64,000 bases of DNA from Megamerina dolium (taxonomy: Eukaryota > Arthropoda > Insecta > Diptera > Megamerinidae), in NCBI GenBank assembly GCA_963854835.1, contig OY978530.1, positions 37,148,639 to 37,212,638 of the forward strand, read 5' to 3'. Position numbers and translations under genes: made by a program. Below are positions 27,457 to 40,564 of this stretch, in pieces (within the stretch, counting starts at the first letter, position 1; the number at the start of each line of letters is the position of its first letter). The notes below the pieces were generated by a model. That model was not told where the DNA came from. It made no database searches and saw only the letters and a program-made list of their open reading frames with translations.

Positions 27457-27885
27457 AACGATTATCCATGAGTGGTTATTCACTACTAATTGTGAATTGC
27501 ACTAATAATGGTAGCATCGGAACGAATGTTAACAAAAACAAATAGGCGATAATCGGAACAAGCCAACGAGAAAGGAAGAGAAGAAACTCGAATACGATAA
27601 AGGAAGATTCTGGAGTGTTGTCAGAGAGTATAGATAAGGGCAGTTGTTGATAAGTGAATTCAATTCGACATCGAAAGTGATAGAGGCAACATAACACCAT
27701 CAAGTGATTGAGGCAACATCACACGGTAGCAAATTAAATTAAAGAGTGATTGTAAATAGTTGATTAAATAGAGCTAAATAAATAAATTGTTGTTGTATAT
27801 AGTTGTACAAAATAAGTGTTGCAATTGTTATTGACAGAATCCAGTGATCGAATAGGGTTGATTCGAGTAGAATTAAACGCTCACA
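27454..27885 (+). repeat. LTR-like 432-bp unit, copy 2
   Basis: Same length and layout as 19972-20403. The differences seen are single bases (for example CGATTATCC against CGAGTATCC). No clean target duplication is visible. Confidence 0.45.
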
Positions 27886-28293
27886 AAATAAAAACGTAGC
27901 AATATATAGAGTAGTATATGTAAAGTAATGGACTTATGTTTGGTGTTGTTTTCTTGAAATTATATATATTTCCTGTTTTTTATATATTTGTTGGTTTTCT
28001 TTTTAATACAAATTCAGTTAATTATCTTATTAGCATTCTTTTAAGAACTTTATTTGCTACTGCTGACTTGGCAGGCAAAGTTATTCAAGCAAAAACACCG
28101 ACCAACTACTTTGAAACGTAACGAAAATAATATTTCTTGAAATGATAAATACTATTACTTCTCAATACCATGATTTAGAATTTGAACCACAGAAGAAATA
28201 ACTTTTTTAATACTGTTAACTTTTCAATTTCCATTTGTTTTTCACCGCAGCCGAAATAAGTTAAACAATTCAAGTATTTCTTTGAGACATCTA
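27886..28293. other. Duplicated unique-looking sequence, copy 2
   Basis: Matches 20404-20811 with about three differences. It contains the same 61-codon frame (27936-28121), unchanged, with no recognised domain. Confidence 0.5.
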
Positions 28294-29263
28294 ATTAGAA
28301 ACGAAGCTTAAATTTACGTCAAATGTGAGAATGTGGGCTTGGTGGCTAATATTTCGTGATTTTTGTTTGATGACAGCTTGACATTGGCGCTGCATTGATT
28401 AAATTTTTACATCGTTCGACTGGAATTGATTCCCAAGCCTTTTTAGCTTCTTCGAAAATATTATCCAAATTCGTGATATTTTTACAACTAATTTCCTTTT
28501 TCAAGTCATTCCGTAAATGTTCTATGGGATTTAAGTTTGCATTCGATGACGGCCATTTTAAAAGACGGTTTGAATAGTCCTCAAAAAATTTTTTGAGGAC
28601 TATTCAAATGTTTTGGGTAGTTATCTTGCTGGAATCTCCAAAAAACGGGCATATTTTTTTCGGCCCATAGCAGCATAACATTTTGAAGAATCTCAACATA
28701 TTTTTCTTTCACTAAAGTACCATCAATTCGACAAAGTGGACCATTTTGGGTCAAGTTCAGCATTTTTTGGTCGCCTTACATATATTCTACCATCTGGTTA
28801 GACGTCACCAAAGGTTTCTTGCTTGCGATTCTTCCATGAAGGCCAGATTCAACCAAACGACGTGCAACAGTACGTTTTGATATGGAGTCTGCGTAGTCCG
28901 AATTGATCTCGCGTTGAATAGCTGCAGAACTTTTTCTTGGGTCCATTTGTGATATTTGTTTTATTTTCTTATCGATGAAATTCGATATTTTCGGAAATGG
29001 CTAATAGCATTAAAAACCATATTTTTCGAACATTTCATTTGATTTGCAACTTCCTGATATGAAAATCCTCCGGCTTGTAGCTCAATTATTGCTTTTGTAA
29101 GATCTGTAGTACAACTCTTCGCTTTACCCATATTTCCTATCTTATGGACACTCAAATTTTATTCAAAGCTCTTTTTTTATTTTTTTAAATATTTAATTTT
29201 ATCTGATTTTCACAATTATGCAATTTTGGTAGTTTAGATGTAACCAGATTCGACGTTTCTAAT
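28294..29263 (-). mobile_element. Tc1-like transposon (DD34E type), decayed
   Basis: Termini ATTAGAAACG and CGTTTCTAAT are flanked by TA (28292-28293 and 29264-29265). A second terminus-like CGTTTCTAATTAG lies at 29449-29462, so the real right end may be there. Near the left end a 15-bp block (about 28303-28317), absent from copy 1, separates AACG from TCAAATGTGAG. Confidence 0.82.
28340..29131 (-). pseudogene. Tc1-like transposase remnant
   Basis: Starts [19 protein letters not shown] (complement of 29129-29131), an N-terminal helix-turn-helix. The frame stops after HFRKYRISSIRK. Later pieces include FWRFQQDNYPKH (second catalytic aspartate) and LNPIEHLRNDLKKEI (catalytic glutamate), separated by a frame change. 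The first aspartate segment was not found, so part of the core is deleted. The fragments at 15217-15290 and 20812-21228 belong to the same family. Confidence 0.85.
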
Positions 29264-29269
29264 TACTTG

Positions 29270-29998
29270 TCACACTCAAAACGCACTGCAAGCAAATAAA
29301 TGCTAGTTTTTTGGGAAAGCTAAAAAGGACTTGATGTAACGGGACATTTTTGAATGAAGGAAAGAAGAAGAGACTTAAAGCGAAAAAAAAAAATTCAAAC
29401 TGGGGTCAAAGTTTGGTAGATCTAACGCGAGAGAAATATTTTGAAAGTATCGTTTCTAATTAGTTGACAACAGCTGTATATTCTTAATATTTTTTCTTTG
29501 CGAAAAACTTTAAAATTTAATCAGCATATTTGTCGTTTCAATTATGCACAATCCAGTTTTGTGGTTATAAGAATAATTGAATCCGTTCTCTATTACAACG
29601 AACGAGAGTCTGCAATATTTGTGCTATAAATCTACACAAATATTTTTTGAAATATTTAGCTAAAAACTTATGAAAAACTTTCGAGTCTCTTGTACTGGCA
29701 AAAAAAGACGATATAACGTGTGTTTCGCGTGACCTCTCTACACGAAATGAAATTTTTTTTTACATATGCACCGTTTTTAGATTCGCAACAAAAAAAAAAA
29801 GAAAATATATAGGAAACAAAATATATGGACATGTTAATTTTTCTCTCTTTGATCCACCGTCAAATGTCTTTGAACGATATACAAAATCAATACACGCAAA
29901 TGACAAATGAAGGCTAATGAGATAAACAGATAAGAGGGAGAGAAATGAACGAAGCCCGGGTAACATCGTACTTGTCATATACAGTTATCAATGCGAGG
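29270..29998. other. No recognisable gene
   Basis: A+T-rich sequence. It holds the extra Tc1 terminus-like motif at 29449-29462 and otherwise nothing that I recognise. Confidence 0.55.
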
Positions 29999-30002
29999 CA
30001 AA

Positions 30003-30314
30003 AAAATAAATATGTGGCACTTAAAGCCCCAAAGGGCTAATTGGCCGAGCTTCTCTTCCGTTACTGTTGTGCGTCTTAAATTTGGACAGTATTAGAAGGG
30101 ACCTACTTATTTTAGCCGGTTCCGAACGGCAGACCACTTGCGACATCACTTTTTCTGAGCTTTGCCACAGAGTTCTTTAAGAAGCATTTTCATGGCAAGT
30201 TGTTACTGTCGGAAAATCTTATCGATATTAAATTTGTTATGCATCAGCAGGGGATTGAACCAAGACCTACAGATCAGAAGTCGAACACACTAACCACTGA
30301 GCTACGGCACCCAC
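30003..30314 (-). mobile_element. tRNA-derived SINE with small deletion
   Basis: Head GGGTGCCGTAGCTCAGTGGT next to the (TA)n array and tail GTGCCACATATTTATTTTTT. About 40 bp around CGGAAAATCTTATCG are missing compared with the full copies. Confidence 0.9.
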
Positions 30315-31030
<716 letters not shown>

Positions 31031-31625
31031 TTGTTGTGGAATTGCGATGTTAATCGCTACAAAATCATATCTTATCAACGAACATGGGAGAAAAGGAAGA
31101 AATATCACTGGAATAAAGGACTCAAGTATTTTGAGAAAAGCAGGCAGAGAAAAAACGCAGTGGAATACCAAGAGAAACACATAAACATGATGATCGTCGA
31201 ATATTGGCTATAAGTAGTCAAAACCGTTTCAAAACTACTCCTGAGATTGCAGCTGAAATCAACGTAAATTTACTTTCACCGATCTCAGTTACAATAGTCA
31301 AATATCGATTACAAAACAAAGGTATTTTTGGGTTTGTTGTTAAAAAACATTTTTCCGTGCTGAAAATAAACAAAAACGATTATTGTTTGAAAGAAAACAT
31401 GAAAACTGATGAATCGAAATTCGAGATTTTTAGAAGTAAGCGACCTCAATTTGTCCGAAGAAAACAAGATGATCGCTACAAATCTGAATGTATTGCAGCA
31501 ACAGTGAAGCATGGGGTAGTTCAGTAATGATTTGGGGTAGTTTCAGTTACGATACGATAGTTCAGATACGAAGATAATGATCCAAAACACACTTTTAATT
31601 TTTGTCGGAAATATTTAGAACAAAA
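31031..31625 (+). pseudogene. Tc1-like transposase remnant (second Tc1 family)
   Basis: Decayed frames encode SSQNRFKTTPEIAAEIN, PISVTIVKYRLQNKGIFGF, TDESKFEIFRSKRPQFVRRK (first aspartate), SECIAATVKHGVVQ and EDNDPKHTFNFC (second aspartate). The linker and the DDE end are deleted. Distinct from the Tc1 elements at 28.3 and 46.6 kb. Ends without visible inverted repeats; the next element starts at about 31630. Confidence 0.82.
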
Positions 31626-31629
31626 ACAA

Positions 31630-32490
31630 AATGAAGGTTGCGAAAAGTTTTGATTTTCGTGTTTAATTCAATGAAAAGTGCCGCTGAAGGTCATCAGTTG
31701 CTGTTGCAATCTTATATGGGGCATTGTATTTCGATTAAGATGTGTGAGAACTGGTTTCGTCTTTTCAAAAGTGGTGATTTTAACATTGAAGAGAAAGATC
31801 GTTCGGAAAAACCAATGCAGTTTGAAGATTAATTGACGGCTTTCCAAGTTGATAAAATTTACCGTTTCCAAGTATTTAAAATCATTGGGAATGATTCAAA
31901 ATATAGGTAATTGGGTCTCATATGAATTTAAGTCGAGAGATGTTAAACGCTGATTTTTTACGTGCGAACAATTTCTTCAACGTTACTCGTGATAAAAAAT
32001 GGATCCATTACAATAATCCGAATTGTAGAAAATCATAGGTTATGCCTGGCCGACATCAATATATCAACATCAATATATCATCATCATAGTGACAAGCTTA
32101 TGCTTTGTATTTGGTGGGACCAATTCAGTCTTCTTTATTATGAGCTGCTAAAACCTAATGAAACCATCACCGGTGGCCTTAATCGAACACAAATGATGCG
32201 TTGCTCGACAAAGTAATTTTACAACATGTTGCTGAAGTCGTTCAAACATACTTAGGATCGCAGATATGGGAAGTTTTACTACACCCGCCGTATAGCCCAG
32301 ACATTGCTCTTTCCAATTACAACTTGTTCCGATCGATGACACACGGCCTGGAAGAACAGCGCTTCCATTCTTATGAAGAAGACAAAAATGGGTGGATTTT
32401 GTATGCTGAAAGAAAGTGCTGCCAGAAAAATGGGAATTCATTTTGTTATTTAAATAAAGGCTAAAAACAGAAATCTAAAATCCCTAATTA
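31630..32490 (+). pseudogene. mariner transposase remnant
   Basis: Pieces in shifting frames include LIFVFNSMKSAAEGHQLLLQ, MCENWFRLFKSGDFNIEEKD, KLMLCIWWDQFSLLYYELLK, NETITG, a CCGTATAGCCCAGACATTGC stretch (YSPDIA, third-aspartate region) and LFRSMTHGLEEQ. These are mariner motifs. Central parts, including the first two aspartates, are missing or unreadable. A (TA)n array follows. Confidence 0.82.
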
Positions 32491-32497
32491 CACACAC

Positions 32498-32508
32498 ATA
32501 TATATATG

Positions 32509-32576
<68 letters not shown>

Positions 32577-32618
32577 TATATATATGTAGATATATATAAA
32601 TACGTATATATATAATAT
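32498..32618. repeat. Interrupted (TA)n array
   Basis: About 120 bp of TA ending at the TA target of the DD41D element that follows. Confidence 0.96.
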
Positions 32619-32619
32619 A

Positions 32620-33834
32620 AAGGGTTATCCATTTCGCGGTTTCAAAAGTATAGGGCTAGAATTCGACATCTGTCAAACTGAGTTGTTAAAACAATTTCTT
32701 TCTTTTTCAGTTCAAAGTCTGACATTTGCGAAAATGGATCGCTGAACTATCGCACAACGCAATTAAATTGCAAAAACCTACTACAAAAATGGTGATTCTG
32801 CCACAGCCACATATCGTGCTTTAAGAGGAGATTATGGTTTACATAATCGTCCAACTACGCAAGCAATTGGCAAAAGTGTGAAGAAATATGAAGAGACTGG
32901 ATCGGTTACAGATATTGTAAGGCCTGTGCATCATCGTTTCGCTCGTACCACCGAAAATATCGCTGCTGTAAGTGAAAGTGTTGCCGAAGACCCGAATGTG
33001 TCGATTCCTCGTCGTTCTCAGGAATTAGGACTGTCTTACGGCATATTATGGCGTATTTTGCATTTGGATCTACACCTACATCCATATAAAATCCAGCTCA
33101 CACAACAACTGAAGCCAGCTAACCATTCACAACGTCGTAGATACGTCGAATGGGTGCTTGAACAACAGGCGGTGGACGGCGATTTTTCGAACAAAATTTT
33201 CTTCAGCGACGAAGCATATTTCTCACTCGGTGGGTATGTTAACAAACAAAATTGTCGTATTTGGGGTTCTGAGAATCCTCAAGTAATTGGAGAGAGGCCA
33301 CTACATCCACAAAAAGTCACTGCTTGGTGCGCTCTTTGGTCCGGAGGTGTGATTGGACCTTACTTCTTCGAAAACGACGATGGAACGACTGTCACCATCA
33401 ATTCGGAGCGTTATGGTCATATGATAACCGACTTTTTTTGCCTGCTATTGAAGAATACGATTTAGAGAATATGTGGTTTCAACAAGACGGTGCCACATGC
33501 CACACATGCGATTTGACACCGCTTGACTTTTTTTTGTGGGGCTACGCGAAAGACCGTGTTTATGCAGATAAACCTTTAACTCTTGAGCACCTAAAAACCA
33601 ACATTCGTCATGTTATGGCTGAGATACCGCCCAATATGTGTCAAAAAGTGGTCGAAAATTACCTCAAAAAATCGATGCTTGCAACATTTCGCGTGGTGGT
33701 CATTTAAATGATGTAGTATTTCACACATAATCTCAACGTTCAACTTTATAATAAAAAAGAAATATCATGACAAAAAATATTTTATATGTGTTTTATTTAC
33801 ATTTACTTTTGAAACCGCAAAATGGATAACCCTT
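32620..33834 (+). mobile_element. DD41D mariner-like transposon, copy B
   Basis: Left end AAGGGTTATCCATTTCGCGG and right end CAAAATGGATAACCCTT, flanked by TA on both sides. Full span of 1,215 bp. It carries the same 87-bp deletion and 7-T run as copy D at 54634-55850. Confidence 0.95.
32734..33729 (+). pseudogene. DD41D transposase (copy B), inactivated
   Basis: Start ATG at 32734, but codon 4 is TGA (MDR-stop) and a TAA follows soon after. The rest reads through the HTH-like NGDSATATYRALRGDYG and IFFSDEAYFSLGGYVNKQN (first aspartate). WFQQDGATCHT then joins directly to CDLTPLDFFLWG, leaving 12 residues between the second and third aspartates in place of 41. A 7-T run near 33440 shifts the frame. 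Confidence 0.92.
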
Positions 33835-34009
33835 TACAATGACCAAATAAAATCTAAACAAATCGCTCCATTGTTTTCACTATTTTTTATTTTGTAATAA
33901 TGTATGTAGCGTTCATTGGTGCTGTCAGAAAGGTTATTTACTCCTGGGATCGGGCATGAAAAAGCCCTTAGAAAATTTCATTCAATTTTTTGTACATTTA
34001 TTGTACTGC

Positions 34010-35995
34010 TGCCGAGGAGGTAATCGGTTACTACCGGCCTCTGAGGAATGAGTGGTATGATCAGGAGTGTCGCGACGCTACCGCAGAGAAAGACGCCGCC
34101 TACAGAAAAACCCTGCGTGCAGGCGTAACGCGAGCTGTTAAGGAGCGGTACAGAGAGAAAAGGAATGCAGAGAGACGTCTTTTCAGGCGCAAGAAGAGGG
34201 AGTTGGAAAGACGCGAGTGTGAAGAGATAGAGATGTGTACCGACAAGAATGAGACTCGAAAATTCTTTGAAAAGATCAAGCGCCTGAGTGGAGGTTTGAA
34301 TCCTGGAGCCTCTTCTTGTCGTGATGGAAATGGGAATCTGGTTACGGATATCCAGAGTGTACTGAGCCTATGGAGGGAACACTTCTCCACGTTACTGAAT
34401 GGCGATGCTACGAACAATTCCGCCAGTGGAGGAGTTTGCCCGATAACCTCAATTACAGATGATGGTGTTGATATTCCACCACCCGACTATGACGAGGTTG
34501 AAACGGCCATTTTAAGGCTGAAGAACAACAAAGCTGCAGGTGCTGATGGCCTGCCTGCCGAGTTGTTTAAGACCGGAGGCGATGAGCTGCTCACCCGCAT
34601 GCACCAGCTCATAAGCAGAATATGGTCGGATGAAAGCATGCCTGATGATTGGAGGCTCAGTGTTCTCTGTCCTGTACATAAAAAAGGAGACCCCACAATT
34701 TGCGCCAACTACCGTGGAATAAGTCTCCTGAGCATCGCGTACAAGGTTCTATCGAGCGTACTGTGTGAAAGGTTGAACCAGACCTGGTAAATCCACCATC
34801 GACCAGATTTTCACACTGCGCCAAATCCTGGAGAAGACCCAAGAAAAACAGATCGACACACACCACCTATTTGTTGATTATAAAGCCGCTTTCGACAGTC
34901 CGGTAAGGGATTACCTCTACGCAACAATGTCTGAGTTCGGTATTCCTGCAAAGCTCATTCGACTTTGTAGAATGACACTGCATAACTCTCGTTGTGCAGT
35001 GAAAATTGGGAAGGACCTCTCCGCACCGTTTAATACCGAACGGGGTTTCAGACAAGGTGATTCGTTATCGTGCGACTTCTTCAATCTTATTATGGAGAAA
35101 ATAATACGAGCTGCTGATCTACGACATAATGGCACTATCTTCAACAAAAGTGTCATGCTGTTAGCGTATGCCGACGATATTGACATAATCGGCATGAACA
35201 CGCGAGCAGTCAGTGCAGCATTCTCAGAGTTGGAAAGAGAGTCGCGTCGGATGGGTCTCACGGTGAACGAGGGCAAGACGAAGTATCTAGTGTCAACAAA
35301 CAAAGAGTCCCGGCGTCTTGGACAGCACGTCACTGTTGACACCTACGCTTTTGAAGTAGTAAGGGACTTTGTCTATCTTGGAACCAGCATTAACAGCAGT
35401 AATGACGTCAGCTTGGAGATCATGCGTAGGATAACTCTTGCTAACAGGTGTTACTTTGGGCTGAGTAAGCAATTGAGAAGTCGAGCCCTCTCTCGAAGAA
35501 CGAAAACTACACTCTACAAGTCTCTCATCATGCCTGTCCTAACATATGGCGGTGAAGCCTGGACAATTTCCACCTCGGATGAGCGAATACTTGGAGTTTT
35601 CGAGAGAAAAGTCCTACGCAAGATCTTTGGACCTATTTGCGTTGGTGGCGAGTACCGAATAAGGTACAACCATGAGCTGTACGAGCTGTATGCCGATATT
35701 GACATAGTAAAGCGCATCAAACTCCAGCGGCTGCGCTGGCTAGGTCATGTCGAGCGAATGGAAGAACACGCTCCAGCTAAGAAGGTGTTATATTCGGAAC
35801 CCGCTGGAGGACGACGCAAAAGAGGAAGACCAAACCTCCGGTGGAAAGAACAAGTACTGGAGAACCTGACGGCGCTTGGAATTTCTAACTGGCGCCAGCT
35901 AGCGAAGAACAGAGATGGCTGGCGAAGCATGTTATTTTCGGCCTAAATCGATATTCGGTTGTTATGGCCACATAAGTAAGTAAGTAAGTAAGTAT
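34010..35995 (+). mobile_element. RTE-type LINE, longest copy, 5' truncated
   Basis: Runs from the last endonuclease residues (AAEEVIGYYRPLRNEWYDQE) through RT to a 3' end GGTTGTTATGGCCACATAAG with a (TAAG)n tail at 35972-35993. Reference copy for the seven other fragments of this family in the window. Confidence 0.93.
34013..35946 (+). pseudogene. RTE-type reverse transcriptase, one deletion/frameshift
   Basis: RT motifs present: NNKAAGADGLPAELFK, LCPVHKKGDPTICANYRGIS, FVDYKAAFDS (motif A aspartate), GFRQGDSLSCDFFNLIMEKI (motif B) and LAYADDIDIIG (motif C). The C-terminal region has RLRWLGHVERM and GGRRKRGRPNLRWKEQV, typical of RTE-like insect LINEs. Near 34788, CERLNQTW is followed by a stop, and the frame resumes at GKSTIDQIFTLRQILEKTQ after a loss of about 20 codons. 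The two open parts are 34013-34790 and 34927-35946. It copies RNA into DNA at the target nick. Confidence 0.9.
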
Positions 35996-38094
35996 TGTAA
36001 ATGAAAAAGTATATGAAATTATCTATCCAACGGAAGTAGGACGAACTAAATCGGACCAGCAGAACAAGAAATATTCCGATTTAGGTAACACAGAAATTGA
36101 CAAAACTATCTAATTTTTCCAAACTAACCTAACAGTATTCCGTTAAAGAATTTGTTTTAATTTTCTGCCGAATTTGAGACATAAAATACTGAAAGTTGTG
36201 CGATTTAAAAATGAATGACCCATATATGGGACGACTAAAGGAAATAGGCGGACCACTTTCACGATCCTCAATATTTTCACCCGCTAAATTATAGAGTTAT
36301 GTATATGTTATTTTATATGTAAGTCCACACAGCAATAGGCATTCTATACAAACAACAACAGTAACCCTTTAGTGAAACGACATACTGAGTCCATACAAAC
36401 AAATAAATACAATGACCACAACAAAATGCAGGTTAAACAGAAAAGAGTTGTTGTATGCAATAAACTTTACTGCATTTTTTTTTATATTATAATTTGTATA
36501 TATAAACATTTAATCAATAAAACTTAATGGTTTTTTTATCGATTTTCTGATATTAAGATTTATATTACATATACATTTATTGTAAACAATATATGTATAT
36601 GTAAGCTCTTATGTAAGAAATCATACGACTTTTCCAATACTTGCGTTATTGAAAGTAATTGATTGCAAACTCAGCATAATTGTAATATAAAGACCCCAAA
36701 TTTGTGAAATAAAGACTAAGTTCAGTTCAGACCGTGAACTAGTGTGTTTCATTCAAAGCTGAAGGCGAAATACCATAACCTGTATGTTATACCCTAAGAT
36801 CAGTATTCGACTTCCTATGACTACGTCATATATATTAACTATTATAGTTTACTTTGATTTGATAATTTCTATATAGTTCTTTCAATATCTAGGGACCTAA
36901 TCTTACGTTTAGCACTTGCTTAGCTTGCGTTAGTTTAATAATTAATTTTTTTAATTCTCCGACTTTTTCAGATTTTCCTTATACTGTTGAAGCTACTCCT
37001 GTTTTGCATTCAATTATGCCAGGTATGTATGTACTATATGTGAATGAAATTAGAAATTTAAAAAGACCTTTACAAATGAGTTGAAAAATTCAGCGTTTAT
37101 ATATGCGTTGGTGGCAATTGTATTCATTCAATCATATTTGATTACTTTCGTCGATAAGCAAGAAGGAAATTGTTGTATTTTTATTTTACAACAACACTTA
37201 CTGTTACCGCCACTGCTTAAAAAGGAACATTTTTGTTTTAATTAATCTACTACTATTATTTGATTATCGATAAATGAAATAAAAAGACATCTGTTATAGG
37301 TCGTAGGACGATTACTAAAATGGCGCCAATTTCCGTTCTTTCCAAAGATACGTGAGTTAGCTCAGTTGCATTAAAAAACGTGCAAAAGAATAAGTCAAGA
37401 GTAAATCGTCCTACGTCCTGGTCTTCAAAACTTAAAGAATTTTAACATATACATATATACGCATAATTACACGCGTGAAAACTATGAGAATAAAGTATTG
37501 AATTTACATTCTGCGTAGTTTCTTATGTTCAAAATCCTCAGAAGATCAGGACGCTTCAATTCGTTGGAAACTGTTTCAACACTTACTGAATACCTAACGG
37601 ATAAACTCCTAACTTATATCGACACAAGGATGTAACACGGGAAATCTACACCAGTACATGAACTGGAAGAAACTTGTTTCCTTGTAATTAAGGAAGGTAC
37701 GATCCACAACGCCACTTGAACCGTGAGGAACCACTGAGCTTAATTCCTTAAGTGTTGAGAGCACTTTCGGAAATAAGATACTGGTTAGCTGAAAATAGAA
37801 CGAGGTTAATTATACTTGCGCTTGATGTCACTTTTGTTGTTTTTGAAGTAAAACTTCATAGGCGGCGGTGTCGCTAATGGATTGTGAAATTCTGAAATCA
37901 CATTTTGTTACATGATTAGGAAGGAATTATAGCATAGAGAAAGGGAAAATAACAAAAAAGCAACGTATGCACAACGATACAAAGCAATAGATCATGATTC
38001 AAAGGTTCATGGCAATAGATAGTCTGTGTGTGTTGAAAGAGAGAGAGAAACCAGCTAATAATAAACGAATAATAACGATTAATGCGAGATTAAA
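35996..38094. other. No recognisable gene in 2.1 kb
   Basis: A+T-rich, with a polyadenylation-like GTGAAATAAAGACTAAGTTC at about 36705 that could be the end of an LTR, but no matching start is seen. It also holds the small inverted repeat at 37298-37419. Confidence 0.5.
37298..37419. repeat. Small inverted-repeat (MITE-like) unit
   Basis: AGGTCGTAGGACGATT (37298-37313) is inverted at 37404-37419 with one mismatch in 16. The 90-bp interior has no coding potential. No target duplication was identified. Confidence 0.5.
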
Positions 38095-38096
38095 TA

Positions 38097-38920
38097 AAGG
38101 GTTTTCCATTAGGGACATAACAATTTCGTATCTTTATATGAACGCACCCTTAAACTTTTTTAATCAACTGTCAATGTCAAAACGTTAGTTAAAGTCAACA
38201 TTTTCATCATTTTCAAAGTTCACGAACCAGCAACGTTTGGAAATTATTAAAAATTACTACCGAAATTCTGAGTCGGTGGTCGCAACTTTAAGAGCGAAAA
38301 ATCATCTTCAGCGATGAAGCTCATTTCTGGCTTAATGGCTTTGTCAATAAGCAAAATATGCGTTATTGGTTAGCAACAAACCCACAAGTGCTTCTTGAGA
38401 CACCGTTGCACCCGCAAAAAGTTACTGTTTGGTACGGTTTTCATGCCGGAGGTGTGATTGGGCCGTATTTTTTCGAGGATGAAAACGACCGTCATGTTAC
38501 CGTCAATGGAGAGCGCTATCGTGCTATGTTGGAAGATTATTTGTGGTCAGAATTGGACGAACTTGACATCAGCGATATGTGGTTTCAACAAGACGGTGCC
38601 ACTAGCCACACAGCTATGGGCTTTTATGGGGCTTTATCAAGTCACTGGTCTATGCCAACAAGCCAGCAACTTTAGACGAGTTCAAAGACAACATCCAACG
38701 CGAAATTGCCAACGTTCCGGTCGAAATGTGTGCTAGAGTGGTGGAAATTGGGTCCAAAGAATCGACCGCTGTAAACGGGCTCGTGGTGGTCGTATGACCG
38801 AAATTTATTCATAAAATGTAATGCTTGCAATATATCCACAATAAATTTGAACTCAATATCTCAAATATTTCTGTGTTTTATTAATAGATAAAATTGTTAT
38901 GTCCCTAATGGAAAACCCTT
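38097..38920 (+). mobile_element. Tc1/mariner-type transposon (DUF4817 family 3), internally deleted
   Basis: Near-perfect terminal inverted repeats AAGGGTTTTCCATTAGGGAC at 38097 and GTCCCTAATGGAAAACCCTT ending at 38920. The left target is TA, the right flank now reads TC. The first ten bases differ from the DD41D termini by one position, so the families are close. Total length is 824 bp. Confidence 0.9.
38206..38800 (+). pseudogene. Transposase remnant of the 38-kb element
   Basis: Starts with FTNQQRLEIIKNYYRNSES (helix-turn-helix) and then jumps by deletion to IIFSDEAHFWLNGFVNKQN (first aspartate). After HPQKVTVWYGFHAGGVIGPY and WFQQDGATSHTA (second aspartate) a second deletion enters the C-terminal part. 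The third aspartate is not readable. Non-autonomous. Confidence 0.86.
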
Positions 38921-40159
38921 TCTTAGGCAAATACAATACAATACGTATGCACAACTATATAGAGCGATAGTGTACATGCGTACATGCAAACAAGTGGCAC
39001 ATGCCTCACATTCAGACATAAACAGAAAATGTTATTGTTTTCGTATTATCACGCGCTTGCATCTACATAGGAGACACATTCAATACAGTGTTGCCTGGGA
39101 AAAAATAGTAAAAAAAAAGGGTAAAGGTCAGCCGTTCAACAATTCATAAAGAGTTTATATTTTATTTTTAACGTATATGCATATAAGTTCAACAATCGAT
39201 GTATATATTAGGTAGAAATATATGAGAAAATACTTTCATAAAACTATTAATTAATATATATTATAACAAACACTAAATCAGGCCTTTTCGTTTTAACAAC
39301 TAAATAACTTGTAAATTTAGAAGAGGACAGCGCCAAACAATTTCAACATTCTACAAAAACAGCTTATTGCCGGAATATTCAAAATTATATTACTCCATAC
39401 TTAACTATATCTCACATGTAACTATTCCCTTTTCATCAGTTGAATTGGGCTAACATTGTTTAAATATATATCAACAGAATCTAACATCCTTATGAGCAGT
39501 GCTGCATTCCAGTGTTAAAAGATACTGTAGCTATGCCGAATGCGCAATAAGGTCAAAGTTTTGGTTGCAATTTGCAATCTCGTATCTTTTATCAGTAAGC
39601 CACAATACTCGAACTTTTTGCTTATATATCCTGTAATAGAAACACAGCAATAATGATTAATGCGACAGAATATTAAGGTTGCGCCCATCTTTTACCTCTA
39701 ATCGGTTCTCAGTGAATTTGACAGAATGTGACGTCACAGTATTATTCATTCATTATTCCGGATTGTTTATGTAATTAATATTTATAATATATAATTTTAG
39801 TATAATTAACAAAGTAAAGCAATCCAAGAGAGGATTTTTCTAATTTTGAAATAAGTATATAGAAGACAATCACGAGACAGCTTTGTGAAATAAGGGTTAA
39901 ACATGCATGCATGCATTTGTTTATTCTTTTTTTCGATTATTACTAATCTTATTTTAATTACATCAACTTGTAAATATTTTTTTAAGTGTTCAATAATTCA
40001 AATTATCAAAAATTAATTAATTAGTTAATAATTTTGACAGATTTTGGCATTCCTCTTTCATTGATACTTTGACATATAGTTATTTTGAGACTACCTAAAC
40101 ATGCTTTGGCATTCTCTGTGAATGACATGAGAACAAATTTTACGTTTGCCTTACGCCGC
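38921..40159. other. No recognisable gene
   Basis: A+T-rich sequence without conserved frames. A palindromic GCATGCATGCAT lies at 39904-39915. Confidence 0.55.
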
Positions 40160-40564
40160 GTCTCCACAGGCAAAATTTATTTAATACCATCTGTCATTTT
40201 GAGTGTCAGATATAATTTTTAATAGTGGCAATATTTGTGTGTGGGTATTTTTCATCTTGATAAACACATTTAAAAGATTGTGTCAAGCAAGTATGTAATG
40301 TTCACTGCATGAAGTGCTTAACAACTCAAAGAAACTGCAAAAATTGATGGAGAAAAGCAAAAAATAGTGAATAATAAAAGCGAAACGAGCTTTTAGTAGA
40401 AATGAAAAATTGGCTGTCAAATTAGCAAACTGTAAGATCATAGCAGGCAATTTGTCAAGATAATTGTTCCGATAATTATTGCTTTTTGTGAGCAATATGC
40501 GTTCTCCATTGGCAATATATTTCCTGACAACATTATCAAGATAAAAACGTTTGCCTGTGGAGAC
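40160..40564. repeat. MITE-like element with 15-bp perfect terminal inverted repeats
   Basis: GTCTCCACAGGCAAA at 40160-40174 is inverted exactly at 40550-40564. The 375-bp interior is A+T-rich with no protein. A target duplication could not be read with confidence, so the family is unknown. Confidence 0.55.

Noticed and set aside
36000..36800. Solo LTR ending near GTGAAATAAAGACTAAGTTC
   Set aside because: A polyadenylation-like end is visible, but no matching TG start or target duplication could be found.
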